Assembly (NCBI GenBank): GCA_026707405.1
Contig: JAPOWW010000009.1
Location: 1-64,000 of the forward strand
Direction of reading: 5' to 3'
DNA length: 64,000 nt
DNA from: Chloroflexota bacterium
GTDB taxonomy: Bacteria; Chloroflexota; UBA11872; VXNJ01
Shown: positions 50,037 to 61,381 of the stretch, one piece after another
How the letters are laid out: each line of letters begins with the position of its first letter
How positions within the stretch are numbered: position 1 is the first letter of the stretch
Program-made: the position numbers and the translations under genes
Notes under the pieces: model-generated
Seen by the model: the letters and a program-made list of their open reading frames with translations, nothing else
Databases searched by the model: none
What the model was told of the DNA's origin: nothing

Positions 50037-53000
50037 ATGAAGCCTCTCTTGCCGTGGGCGGCGATAGCGGCGCTGTTTTGCGCGGTCGTGGCCGCCGTAC
50101 TGAACATCCGAGGCGCGGACGCGCAGCACAACACCGACGACGCCAGCCTTATCAACGTCACGAGCCTGGCACAACTGGATGCCATCCGCTGGGACCTGGA
50201 CGGGGACGGCACGGCTGACAACCCCACCGACTCAACTGACCCCGGCGATACCAACGCTCAGACTCAAGGGGACGCCTACGCGGCGGCCTTCCCGAGCGTG
50301 ACCTGTCCCACGGACGGATGTACCGGATATGAGCTGATGAACGACCTGAACTTCAGCGGTTCAAAGTGGGCGAGCGGCGACGGCTGGGAGCCGATCGGCG
50401 AATACACAGGCACCGGCGGGTCTCCCTATGGTTCTCCGTACAAGGCGATCTTCGAGGGCAACGGCCACTCCATATCCAACCTGTTCATCAACCGCGAAGA
50501 CGAAGACGGCATAGGCCTGTTCGGCAATTTTGGTAACCATCCCGGCACAGGTCACGAAGTCCGCAACCTGGAGCTGAGCAACGTCGACGTAACCGGTGGT
50601 GAACACGTCGGGGGGCTGATCGGATATTTCGGCGGAGGGACGATCAGTGGCAACTCGGTGACAAGCGGCAGTGTCACCGGTGACGAGAGCGTCGGCGGGC
50701 TGTCAGGGAACAGTGGCGGTCCGATCAATAACAGCTCTTCGGCCGCCACTGTCTCGGGAAAGTCCCAGATAGGCGGTCTGGTCGGGCACAGCTCCGACCC
50801 CATTACCAACAGCCATGCCACCGGCGACGTGACCGGGCATGACGACATCGGCGGGCTGGTGGGGCGGAACGACGACGACATCACGAACAGCTATGCGACC
50901 GGGGACGTGACTGGCGTAGAAGACGATTCAGACGGCTACACAGACGGAGCCAGCAGCATCGGCGGGCTTGTGGGGACGCATTGGTATGACAGCAGCACCA
51001 TCAGCGGCAGCCATGCCACGGGAGCCGTATCGGGACAGACCTTCGTCGGCGGGCTGGTCGGCCTGGTCTGGGGCGGCAATATCCAGACAAGCTACGCCAC
51101 GGGCGACGTGACCGGGGTAGCTGTAGAAACGACCTACGAATCGGACGGAGAAACGCTCGTCTCAGTGGACCCGAACGGCCGAATCGGCGGGCTGGTCGGC
51201 GGGAACCGCGGTGCGACCATAAGCACGAGCTTCGCCACGGGCCACGTGACAGGGATGCATCACGTCGGCGGGCTGGTGGGTGAGAACCAAGGTCAGACCA
51301 TCCGCGCCACCTATGCCTGGGGTGACGTGACCGCTACAGGGTCAGCGGACGGGTTTAGCTGTCAGTCGGACCGAGATCCGGGCTGTCGAATCGGCGGGCT
51401 GGTGGGGACGAACATCAATGGCGGCGCGATCATTAACAGCTATTCGATCGGTCAGTTGATTGTCCAGGCAAACCACCAGCGAGTGGGTGGACTGGCGGGG
51501 GAGAGCCCAACAGAGCGACTCTACGGAAATGCGGGCTACGTAGACCCCGGATCGATCACCGCGAGCTATTGGGATACCGAGACCTCCGAGATGGTGGTGG
51601 GAGTCGGTACCGACGACGAGAACAACAACCGCGTGATTGACCCCAGGAACTTCGACGTCAGGCCTATCCAGTTCGGGGAAACGCAGCAGGACGGGATCGA
51701 TGGGAAGACGACGAGCGAGCTGCAAACGCCGACCGCGTACACGGGCATCTACGAAACGTGGGACGACAGCCCCGACCTTGACCTAGACGGAGACTCGAGT
51801 ACGGGCGACGCGGACGGGAAGGACGCTCCGTGGTACTTCGGAACCGCGTCGGACTATCCGGTGCTGAAGATCGACATGGACCGCGATGGCGACATCGATC
51901 AGGACGATTACGACGACCAGGTACCGGGTCCGAAGTCGCCCCGAGTAACCGTCGTGAGCGTATCCGGCATCACGCAGACGGGGGCGACGGTCACGGTAAA
52001 CGTCGTCCATCCGAGCGGCAGCACGGTCTACATGCGATACAAGGCCGATTCGGCACAGTCCTGGAGCTCGAAGAACAGTGCCGCTTCAACGCGAACAGTA
52101 ACCTTCGAGCTGAGCGGGCTGACAGCGGGGCAGTCGTATGAGGTGCAGGCGTCATTCGACAGCAGCTTCCCGTCTGGATCGACCAGGAGTTACAGCTTCG
52201 ACACGCTGCCGCCGGGTCCCAGCGTAACCGGGGTGAGCGTAGCCGACATCACGCAGACGGACGCGACAGCGACGGTCACAGTTGCCAACACGAACGGCAG
52301 CACGGTGTACCTGCGCCATAAGGTCACCACAGACGCCAACTTCGGCACGCCCCGGGAGGCCGCCGTCTCAACGGGGACGACCTCCCTGACGTTCGATCTG
52401 ACGGGGCTGACAGCAGGGCTGTCGTATGAAGTGCAGGCGTCGTTCGACAACACGTTCCCGCCGACCGCAACCGAGAGTGACGAATTCGACACGCTGCCGC
52501 CGGACCCCAGCGTATCGGGGATAAGCGTGGATGACATCACGCACGCGGGGGCGACGGTGACGGTGACGGTCGCCCACCCGAACGGAAGCACGGTGTACCT
52601 GCGGCATAAGGCGTCCACGGATACTAACTTCGGAACGGCTCAAGAGGCCGCCGCGTTGGCAGAGAGCGTGAACTTCACACTGAGCGGGCTGTCGGCGGAG
52701 GTCTTGTATGACCTCGAGGCATCGTTCGACAGCACCTTCCAGACGGATGTCAGTACCGCTTCCTTCAGGACCAAACCCGTCCCCAGCGTGAGCGGGATCG
52801 CCATGTCAAATGTCTCGCAGACGGGAGCGACGGCGACCGTGACCGTCGCGAACCCGAACGGGAGCAATGTCTACCTGCGCCACAAAGCGGCCACGGATGC
52901 CGACTTTGGAGCGGCCCAGGAGGCCATTGCCGCCGCCGATGCGGAGACCGTGGCCTTCACATTGAGCGGGCTGACGGCAGGGCAGTCGTATGAGGTGCAG

Positions 53001-56000
53001 TCGTCGTTCGACAGCACATTCCAGACGGGTGTCCAGGCCACAGCCTTCCGCACCACATCGGCGCCGAGCCTATCCAGAATAAGCATGTCGAACGTCATGC
53101 AGACGGTGGCGACGGCAACGGTGACGGTAAACGACCCGGACGGGAGTACGGTCTACCTGCGCCACAAGTCCGCGGCGGACACGAACTTCGGCACGGCCCA
53201 GGAGTCCGCCGCGTCCACGACGACCGTCAGCTTTACTCTGACGGGTTTGTCGGCGGGACTTTCGTACGAGGTGCAGGCGTCGTTGGACAGCAGTTTCCAG
53301 ACGGGCGTGCGCAGCACAACGTTCAGCACTCCGCCGGCTCCCAGCGTCACTCGCGTAGAGATGTCGAACGTCACGCAGACGGGGGCGACGGCCACAGTTA
53401 CGGTGGCCGATCCGGATGGAAGCAAGGTCTACTTGCGGCACAAGGCGGCGACGGACGCGAATTTCGGCACTGCTCAGGAGGCCGCCGCTGGTGCCGGGAC
53501 GGTGACCTTTACGCTGAGCGGGCTGACGGCGGGACTGTCGTATGAAGTGCAGGCGTCATTCGACAGCAATTTCCAGTCGGGCGTCCAAGCGACCACATTC
53601 AGCACGACGCCAGCTCCCAGCGTGTCAAGAGTCACCATGTCGAACATCACGCAGACGGGGGCGACGGCAACGGTTACAGTCGCGAACGCGGACGGGAGCA
53701 CGCTCTACTTACGTCACAAGTCGGCGACAGACTCCAACTTCGGCACAGCCCAGGAGGCCGCAGCCTCGGCAGCGACAGTCAGCTTCACACTGAGCGGGCT
53801 GACGGCGGGGCTGGCGCACGAAGTGCAGGCGTCGTTCGACAACAATTTCCAGTCAGGAGTCCGCAGCACCACATTCAGCACGTTGCAGCAAGGCGGCTCC
53901 GTGGCCGTAGCCGGCATCAGCATGTCGAACATCACGCAGACGGGGGCTACGGCGACGGTAACAGTGGCGAACCCGGACGGGAGCACAGTCTACTTGCGCC
54001 ATAAGGCGGCGACGGACGAGAACTTCGGCACGGCTCAGGATGCCACAGCCTCGGCTGCGACGGTCGGCTTCACCTTGAGCGGGCTAACAGCGGGACAGTC
54101 GTATGAGGTGCAGGCGTCGTTCGACAGCAATTTCGAGTCGGGCGTCCAGGTCACTACATTCCGCACGACACCGTCCGCGAGCGTATCCCGGGTTGCCGTG
54201 TCCGGCGTCACGCAGACCGGAGCGACGGCGACGGTGACGATCGTCAATCCGGATAGCAGCACGGTCTACCTCCGTCACAAGGCGGCTACCGCGGTTGTCT
54301 GGAGCTCAAACCAGAGCGATACGGCTTCGACCGGGACCGTCAGCTTCACTCTGAGCGGTCTGTCGGCGGGACTGTCGTATGAAGTGCAGGCGTCGTTCGA
54401 CAGCAATTTCGGGTCGGGCGTCCAGGCGACCACTTTCAGCACGCCACCGGCCGCGACCGTAGCCAGGATCAGCATGTACAACGTGACGCAGACCGGGGCG
54501 ACGGCAACGGTGACCATCAACAACCCGGACGGGCGTACGGTCTACCTGCGTCACAAAGCGGCGACGGACGCCAACTTCGGCACGGCCCAAAGTGAAACCG
54601 CTTCGACGGGGACGGTCACGTTCACTCTCAGCGGTCTGTCGGCGGGACAGTCGTATGAAGTGCAGGCGTCATTCGACAGCACTTTCCAACTGGGGGTCCA
54701 AGCCACGGCCTTCGTCACGACACCGGACGCGAGCGTTTCGGGCATCAGCATGTCCAGCATCACGCAAACGGAGGCGACGGCGACAGTGGCTGTAGCGCAC
54801 CCGGACGGGGGCACGCTCTATTTGCGGCACAAGGCCGCGTCGGATGCCAACTTCGGGACGGCCCAGGAGGCTGCCGCGGATGCGGAGACCGTTGCCTTCA
54901 CGCTGAGCGGGCTGTTGTTAGGCACGTCGTACGAGGTGCAAGCGTCGTTCGACAGCAATTTCCAGACGGGCGTCCAGTCCACAACATTCAGCACGTCACC
55001 GGCCGCCAGCGTTTCCCGAGTCGACATAACAGAAATCATGGAGATGGGAGCGAAGCCGACCGTGACTCTCGATTACCCGGACGGAAGCACCGTCTATTTG
55101 CGTCACAAGGCGGCGATGGATGCCGACTTCAGCACGCCCGACGAAGCTATCGGGGATATGGAGAAGGTGATCTTCACGCTAACGGGGCTCATGTTGAAGG
55201 TGACGTATGAAGTGCAGGCGTCCCTGGACCAGAGCTTCCTGCCGGGCACTTTCGTCAGCACCACGTTCACTACTTCCAAGCCGTCGACATCGCCAAGAGG
55301 AGGTGGCGATGGTGGTGGTGGTGGTAGCGGCGGAGGCGGTGGCAGCGGCGGCGGCGGTGGATCTCAGGATGATCCGCCGCCCGATCTTGCGGTCGCGTTG
55401 TCGGTTGATGGGGAGCCGATACCGGTTGGTCAGACGGTGGTCTTCAAGGTAACTATCACGAACAACACGGACGCCGTCATGACGGGCCTGAGATGGCGTG
55501 ACGTAGCCTTCAACGGGGATTGGCAATCACTGAGCGACCTGGCGGCGGGCGCGTCGGTAACAGTAACCGGCAGCTTTGGTCCGGTACAGGAGATGCATCT
55601 GCCGGGCATCATCCTGACGGTGGCTGCGGACAGCGACCAAACGGCGGAACGGCCGGCCAGCCGCTACGTGAATCTAACCGAGGCTCCCGCAGAGAAGCAG
55701 ACCGAGCAATCGGGGCAAACGCAGCAACTGGTGTTGCCGCCCGTTCCGTACGCGACGCTGTCGACCCTCTGGCTGCGGGTTGACCGGGTGCGGTACACCG
55801 TGCCTGACGTCCACCTTGCGCACAACATTCCCGACTTGACGCTGACGCTGCCCGATGGGACGGAGGCTACGTGTGAGTTCCTGAAACACTACGACGAGAC
55901 CGGCGGGCTGACTCGTTGGGGGCACCCGACCTCGGAAGTCTTCGAGGAACGCCCATGGACATTGACGCAGTATTACCAGCGTGGAGTGGTGGACTGCCAT

Positions 56001-56537
56001 CCGACTCAGTTTCGCCATGTGTGGGTTACCGAGCGCCGGCTGGCCTGGGACTATATAGGCGGGGGCGCGGACTTCTCGCCGGACCTGGGAGTGGAGCCGG
56101 GGCTGCTTAGCGAGCAGCCGGGCGTTCCGCTGTGGACATGGGGACACCGGGTGTCGAACTTCGCGATCGATGGCACGGAGGTCGGATTCCTGGACTTCTT
56201 CGACGCGCTGGGCGGCATCAAGTCGTTCGGCTATCCGAAGACGGACGCGCGGCGCGACAACCATCCACTGGCTGACCTGAACATACCTGGAACCGACACA
56301 GCGATTATCCGGCAGTATTTTCAAGCGGCGGTTCTGGAGTACTACCCGGACGACGGATTGCAGCCGGTCAAGCCGGCGTTGCTGGGTGATCTCCTGCGCG
56401 ACAGGCGCTTCCCGTATCTGTCGTACCTCGCCTTCACGAGTTTCAAGTCGGTATTTCCGCTGAGGGTGGGCGAGATCTACCAGCCGGAACGGGCGATATT
56501 CCCGGCTGATTTCATCCTGCCCGGCGTGGTTCCCTGA
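50037..56537 (+). CDS. Giant exported repeat protein: GLUG-type beta-helix, 12 Fn3-like repeats, Gly linker, FGYP/QYF modules
   Basis: The 2,166-residue product has a signal peptide (PWAAIAALFCAVVAAVL, cut near ADA-Q). An N-terminal region (about 140-520) follows with recurring IGGLVG, NSYATGDVTG and GTISG motifs, as in GLUG-type beta-solenoids of adhesins. A calcium-loop-like DMDRDGDIDQDDYD is next (about 620), then twelve repeats of about 92 residues (634-1749). A (GGGGGS)-type linker leads to a CARDB-like domain (VTITNNTDAVMTGLRW), and the last 260 residues hold two similar modules (RWGHPTSE...QYYQRG; FGYPKTD...QYFQAA...EYYP). No sortase signal or clear membrane anchor is seen. ATG 50037 is preferred over TTG 50001. 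Surface adhesion or matrix is inferred. Confidence 0.85.
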   Translation: MKPLLPWAAIAALFCAVVAAVLNIRGADAQHNTDDASLINVTSLAQLDAIRWDLDGDGTADNPTDSTDPGDTNAQTQGDAYAAAFPSVTCPTDGCTGYELMNDLNFSGSKWASGDGWEPIGEYTGTGGSPYGSPYKAIFEGNGHSISNLFINREDEDGIGLFGNFGNHPGTGHEVRNLELSNVDVTGGEHVGGLIGYFGGGTISGNSVTSGSVTGDESVGGLSGNSGGPINNSSSAATVSGKSQIGGLVGHSSDPITNSHATGDVTGHDDIGGLVGRNDDDITNSYATGDVTGVEDDSDGYTDGASSIGGLVGTHWYDSSTISGSHATGAVSGQTFVGGLVGLVWGGNIQTSYATGDVTGVAVETTYESDGETLVSVDPNGRIGGLVGGNRGATISTSFATGHVTGMHHVGGLVGENQGQTIRATYAWGDVTATGSADGFSCQSDRDPGCRIGGLVGTNINGGAIINSYSIGQLIVQANHQRVGGLAGESPTERLYGNAGYVDPGSITASYWDTETSEMVVGVGTDDENNNRVIDPRNFDVRPIQFGETQQDGIDGKTTSELQTPTAYTGIYETWDDSPDLDLDGDSSTGDADGKDAPWYFGTASDYPVLKIDMDRDGDIDQDDYDDQVPGPKSPRVTVVSVSGITQTGATVTVNVVHPSGSTVYMRYKADSAQSWSSKNSAASTRTVTFELSGLTAGQSYEVQASFDSSFPSGSTRSYSFDTLPPGPSVTGVSVADITQTDATATVTVANTNGSTVYLRHKVTTDANFGTPREAAVSTGTTSLTFDLTGLTAGLSYEVQASFDNTFPPTATESDEFDTLPPDPSVSGISVDDITHAGATVTVTVAHPNGSTVYLRHKASTDTNFGTAQEAAALAESVNFTLSGLSAEVLYDLEASFDSTFQTDVSTASFRTKPVPSVSGIAMSNVSQTGATATVTVANPNGSNVYLRHKAATDADFGAAQEAIAAADAETVAFTLSGLTAGQSYEVQSSFDSTFQTGVQATAFRTTSAPSLSRISMSNVMQTVATATVTVNDPDGSTVYLRHKSAADTNFGTAQESAASTTTVSFTLTGLSAGLSYEVQASLDSSFQTGVRSTTFSTPPAPSVTRVEMSNVTQTGATATVTVADPDGSKVYLRHKAATDANFGTAQEAAAGAGTVTFTLSGLTAGLSYEVQASFDSNFQSGVQATTFSTTPAPSVSRVTMSNITQTGATATVTVANADGSTLYLRHKSATDSNFGTAQEAAASAATVSFTLSGLTAGLAHEVQASFDNNFQSGVRSTTFSTLQQGGSVAVAGISMSNITQTGATATVTVANPDGSTVYLRHKAATDENFGTAQDATASAATVGFTLSGLTAGQSYEVQASFDSNFESGVQVTTFRTTPSASVSRVAVSGVTQTGATATVTIVNPDSSTVYLRHKAATAVVWSSNQSDTASTGTVSFTLSGLSAGLSYEVQASFDSNFGSGVQATTFSTPPAATVARISMYNVTQTGATATVTINNPDGRTVYLRHKAATDANFGTAQSETASTGTVTFTLSGLSAGQSYEVQASFDSTFQLGVQATAFVTTPDASVSGISMSSITQTEATATVAVAHPDGGTLYLRHKAASDANFGTAQEAAADAETVAFTLSGLLLGTSYEVQASFDSNFQTGVQSTTFSTSPAASVSRVDITEIMEMGAKPTVTLDYPDGSTVYLRHKAAMDADFSTPDEAIGDMEKVIFTLTGLMLKVTYEVQASLDQSFLPGTFVSTTFTTSKPSTSPRGGGDGGGGGSGGGGGSGGGGGSQDDPPPDLAVALSVDGEPIPVGQTVVFKVTITNNTDAVMTGLRWRDVAFNGDWQSLSDLAAGASVTVTGSFGPVQEMHLPGIILTVAADSDQTAERPASRYVNLTEAPAEKQTEQSGQTQQLVLPPVPYATLSTLWLRVDRVRYTVPDVHLAHNIPDLTLTLPDGTEATCEFLKHYDETGGLTRWGHPTSEVFEERPWTLTQYYQRGVVDCHPTQFRHVWVTERRLAWDYIGGGADFSPDLGVEPGLLSEQPGVPLWTWGHRVSNFAIDGTEVGFLDFFDALGGIKSFGYPKTDARRDNHPLADLNIPGTDTAIIRQYFQAAVLEYYPDDGLQPVKPALLGDLLRDRRFPYLSYLAFTSFKSVFPLRVGEIYQPERAIFPADFILPGVVP
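51936..55283 (+). repeat. Twelve tandem ~276-bp coding repeats
   Basis: Each unit encodes about 92 residues with the recurring order SNITQTGATATVTV, DGSTVYLRHKAATD, FTLSGLTAG, SYEVQASFDS, and TTFST. Units 4-11 are very similar even in DNA (CAGACGGGGGCGACGG, TCGTATGAAGTGCAGGCGTC). Unit 2 is longer (288 bp), and units 1 and 12 are the most diverged, as expected when internal copies are exchanged or duplicated. Confidence 0.9.
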
Positions 56538-56737
56538 TTCGGGCTCCCACCGCGCGGTGACACGCCGCGCGGGCGTGGCGTTCTTCAATCGGAACCATGG
56601 GACGGCCGAATGGCCGGACCCACTCCGATTAGCGGTCGTTTAGGACGGTTATATACTTCGCGGCGCTAGAATCTGGATGCGATTTGTTGTAATTACCGGC
56701 CACTTGGGACTCCAGCGAGACTAGCGGCGGGGACTGA

Positions 56738-58834
<2,097 letters not shown>

Positions 58835-58838
<4 letters not shown>

Positions 58839-60037
58839 GCAAGGTCGCATACTTCCAGGCTTTCTCGGGAGCGAGCGGCGATATGTTCATCGGGGCGCTC
58901 GTGGACGCCGGGTGGCCGGTCGAGGATCTGGTTGCGACGCTTTCGAAAGTTGCGGTTGGAGGCTATCGGGTAAACGTAGAAAACGTGATGAAGGGAGCCG
59001 TCGCGGCCACGAGCGTTTCGTTCGAAATCGAGGCCCACGATCACGCACATCGGGGGCTGCGGGACATCCTGGCCATCCTTGACGACAGCGATCTCGACGA
59101 TTCGGTCAGGAATCGCGCCAACTCAATGTTCGAGCGGCTGGCGCGTGTTGAGGCCAAAGTCCACGGAGAAACCGTCGAAGACATCCATTTCCACGAAGTC
59201 GGCGCCATCGACTCCATTCTCGACGTCGTCGGCGCGGCGGCCGGACTCGAATGGCTCGACGCCGACGAGGTTGTGGTTTCGCCTATCAATACCGGCGGCG
59301 GAGTAGTGAACACGCTGGCGGGCAAGATACCGGTCCCGGGGATGGCCACTCTGCTGCTAGCCCAGGAGGCCGGCGCGCCGGTGTATTCGACGAGCGACAA
59401 TCGAGAGTTTTTGACGACGACCGGCTCGCTTGTCCTCACCTCCGCCGCCACCAGCTTCGGTCCGCTGCCGGCGATGACGGTCGAAAGGATCGGATACGGG
59501 GCCGGGACAGCCGACTTCGATCTGCCAAACGTCTTGCGGGTTGTAACAGGACGATCGGAATCTTCGGATGAATCGGACGTTATAACCGTGATCGAGACCA
59601 ATCTCGACGACATTCCTGCCGACGTGCAGGCATACGTCGTCGAACGTCTTATGGACAGGGGCGCGCTCGACGCGTTCATCACGCCTATCGTTATGAAAAA
59701 GGGCAGGGCGGCCGGCAAGCTCACGGTGCTGGCGGAGCCGAACAATGTCGATCCATTCACAGACGTGCTTTTCGCCGAGACCCCGACACTTGGCGTGCGA
59801 ATGTACGAAACCCGACGGCGTAAGCTCGAACGCGACGCGCGCAGCGTCGCGACTCCCTGGGGGGACGTCGGTGTTAAGGTTTCGTTTCTGAACGGTCGCG
59901 TGCGCGACGCTTCGCCGGAGTATGAGGACTGCCGCACCGCGGCCGCGAAGGCCGGCGTCCCGCTGCGGAGGGTGATGGACTACGCTCGTGACGCGATGCT
60001 GGAGCAACTAACGCGAGCGGGCCCAGATGGCGACTAG
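58835..60037 (+). CDS. larC: LarC: nickel insertion protein for the pincer cofactor
   Basis: LarC loads nickel on the pyridinium bisthiocarboxylate mononucleotide using CTP. The 400-residue single frame has AYFQAFSGASGDMFIGAL at the start, HFHEVGAIDSILDVVGAA, SPINTGGGVV, LLTTTGSLVL-like TTTGSLVLTSAAT, VIETNLDDIPADVQAYVVE and TPIVMKKGRAAGKLTVL. In Lactobacillus the gene is split by a programmed frameshift; here it is uninterrupted. ATG 58835 overlaps larB by 4 bases. larA and larE are not in the window. Confidence 0.94.
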
Positions 60038-60052
60038 CCAGGGGAGGATCAG

Positions 60053-60481
60053 GTGAAGGAATCCGTAAGCAATGGAGCGGTTGGCCGCGTAAAGGCGGAC
60101 GCCGTCGAGCTAAACTTCTCCGCCGCGCGAGAGGTCAAAGCCGAGGTTGTCGAATCGAAATGCTCTGCGCTCGGATTCGTGAAGACCGATACCGCACGCG
60201 TCCAGGCGAGCGCGGTTGGTGCGGCGATCGGAAGCTCCACGCATTTGACGAACAGCTATTCGACGGCGACAGGCGGCGCGCACGTGCGGGTAGAGAACAG
60301 CATGGTTCAATGGCTCATTGGCGGGTATGTGGAAGCAAACAAGGTGTTCTCGCTGGCCGTTATCGGGGGAGCCGTACACGGCGAAGTGCGGACACTTCTG
60401 ACCGCTCGAACGGCGATGGTATTAGGGATCGCCCTCGGTCTATCGGGGCTTGCCGCCCGTTTCTTGCGACGGTGGATTTGA
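60053..60481 (+). CDS. Unknown membrane-anchored protein with ~15-residue periodicity
   Basis: The 142 residues do not match a family I know. From about residue 12 to 112 the sequence cycles every 15-16 residues: VKADAVELNFSAARE, VKAEVVESKCSALGF, VKTDTARVQASAVGA, a longer Ser/Thr turn, then HVRVENSMVQWLIGGY, VEANKVFSLAVIGGA, VHGEVRTLL. This looks like a small beta-solenoid with one coil per period. A C-terminal membrane helix (MVLGIALGLSGLAA) ends in FLRRWI. GTG start with GGGAGG five bases upstream. It follows larC by 16 bases and is probably cotranscribed. Confidence 0.7.
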   Translation: MKESVSNGAVGRVKADAVELNFSAAREVKAEVVESKCSALGFVKTDTARVQASAVGAAIGSSTHLTNSYSTATGGAHVRVENSMVQWLIGGYVEANKVFSLAVIGGAVHGEVRTLLTARTAMVLGIALGLSGLAARFLRRWI

Positions 60482-60706
60482 CGCTCGGTTTGGTGCGCTT
60501 TGGTCGCGTCGAATCCGTTGGCGTATTGCTTAAGTCTCACTAAGGCGCTCGGCCGGTGAAGTTGCGGCGGGATTGTGGCCTCATCTCTTGCGGAGACGGG
60601 AACTCGGGGCGAGCCAATGGCCGGTGAGCGCAGTAAGGATGCCCGGCGAAAGAGGTCGAGGCGGTCATGGGACAGAGGATCGAGCCGGGAACGCCGGAAC
60701 AAGGAG

Positions 60707-61378
60707 ATGCCCACCAAAAACGCGCTCGACAAGACCTCGACCGTTGAGAGGGCGGTTGCCGAGGTTCGGTCGGGCGACGTCATGATGGTCGGTGGCTTTC
60801 ACGATATCGGTTCGCCCGCTTCTCTGATAACCGAAGTCGTTGCGCAGCGCATCGGTAACCTTACGGTCATCGCGAATGACATCCCTTCGCTCGATCGGGG
60901 CGTTGGACGCATCGTCTCGGCGGGTCTGACGAGCCGGATCTTGACTAGCCATATAGGACCCGGCTTGGTAATGCAACGGAAGATCGGCGCCGGCGAACTG
61001 CGAGTCGAGACTCTTCCCCAAGGGACGCTGGCAGAGCGGATTCGGTGCGGCGGCGCGGGTCTGGGCGGATTCCTTACGCCCACAGGGCTGGGGACCGCGA
61101 TGGCCGACGGCAAGCGGATCGTCGAGGTCGATGGCAAGAGATTTCTGTTGGAAACGCCGCTGACAGCCGACGTAGCTCTGATCACCGCATTCAGGGGTGA
61201 TCGATGGGGCAACCTGACGTACCGCGGAACTGCGCGAAACCTCAACCCCGTCATGGCCGCCGCAGCGACCAGACTCGTAATAGCCGAGGTCGAGGAGCTA
61301 TATGAAATTGGCGATCTTGATCCCAACGAGGTAGAAACGCCGGGTGTCTATGTAGACATGGTTGTGGAGGCCGAATAG
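60707..61378 (+). CDS. CoA-transferase family I subunit A
   Basis: This is the alpha subunit of a two-subunit class I CoA transferase. The 223 residues contain VRSGDVMMVGGFHDIGSPASLI, where the usual glycine-rich GGFG is GGFHDIG, and then NDIPSLDRGVGRIV, SHIGPG, VETLPQGTLAERIRCGGAGLGGFLTPTGLGT and FLLETPLTADVALITAFRGDRWGN. ATG 60707 matches the family start; earlier in-frame starts add a very basic leader of up to 44 residues. AAGGAG lies directly against the ATG, closer than usual. The acyl substrate is not readable. Confidence 0.88.
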   Translation: MPTKNALDKTSTVERAVAEVRSGDVMMVGGFHDIGSPASLITEVVAQRIGNLTVIANDIPSLDRGVGRIVSAGLTSRILTSHIGPGLVMQRKIGAGELRVETLPQGTLAERIRCGGAGLGGFLTPTGLGTAMADGKRIVEVDGKRFLLETPLTADVALITAFRGDRWGNLTYRGTARNLNPVMAAAATRLVIAEVEELYEIGDLDPNEVETPGVYVDMVVEAE

Positions 61379-61381
61379 CCG

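Noticed and set aside
51936-55283. Regular ~276-bp direct repeats, considered as a CRISPR-like or satellite array
   Set aside because: The whole span is one open frame encoding repeated protein domains, with no short repeat/spacer structure and no cas genes.
55297-55370. Gly-Ser linker resembling an engineered construct
   Set aside because: Codon use is mixed, flanking domains are continuous with the natural gene, and no vector sequence is seen.
55674-56588. Long minus-strand frame opposite the end of the surface-protein gene
   Set aside because: Arg-rich translation without motifs, fully opposite a real coding frame.
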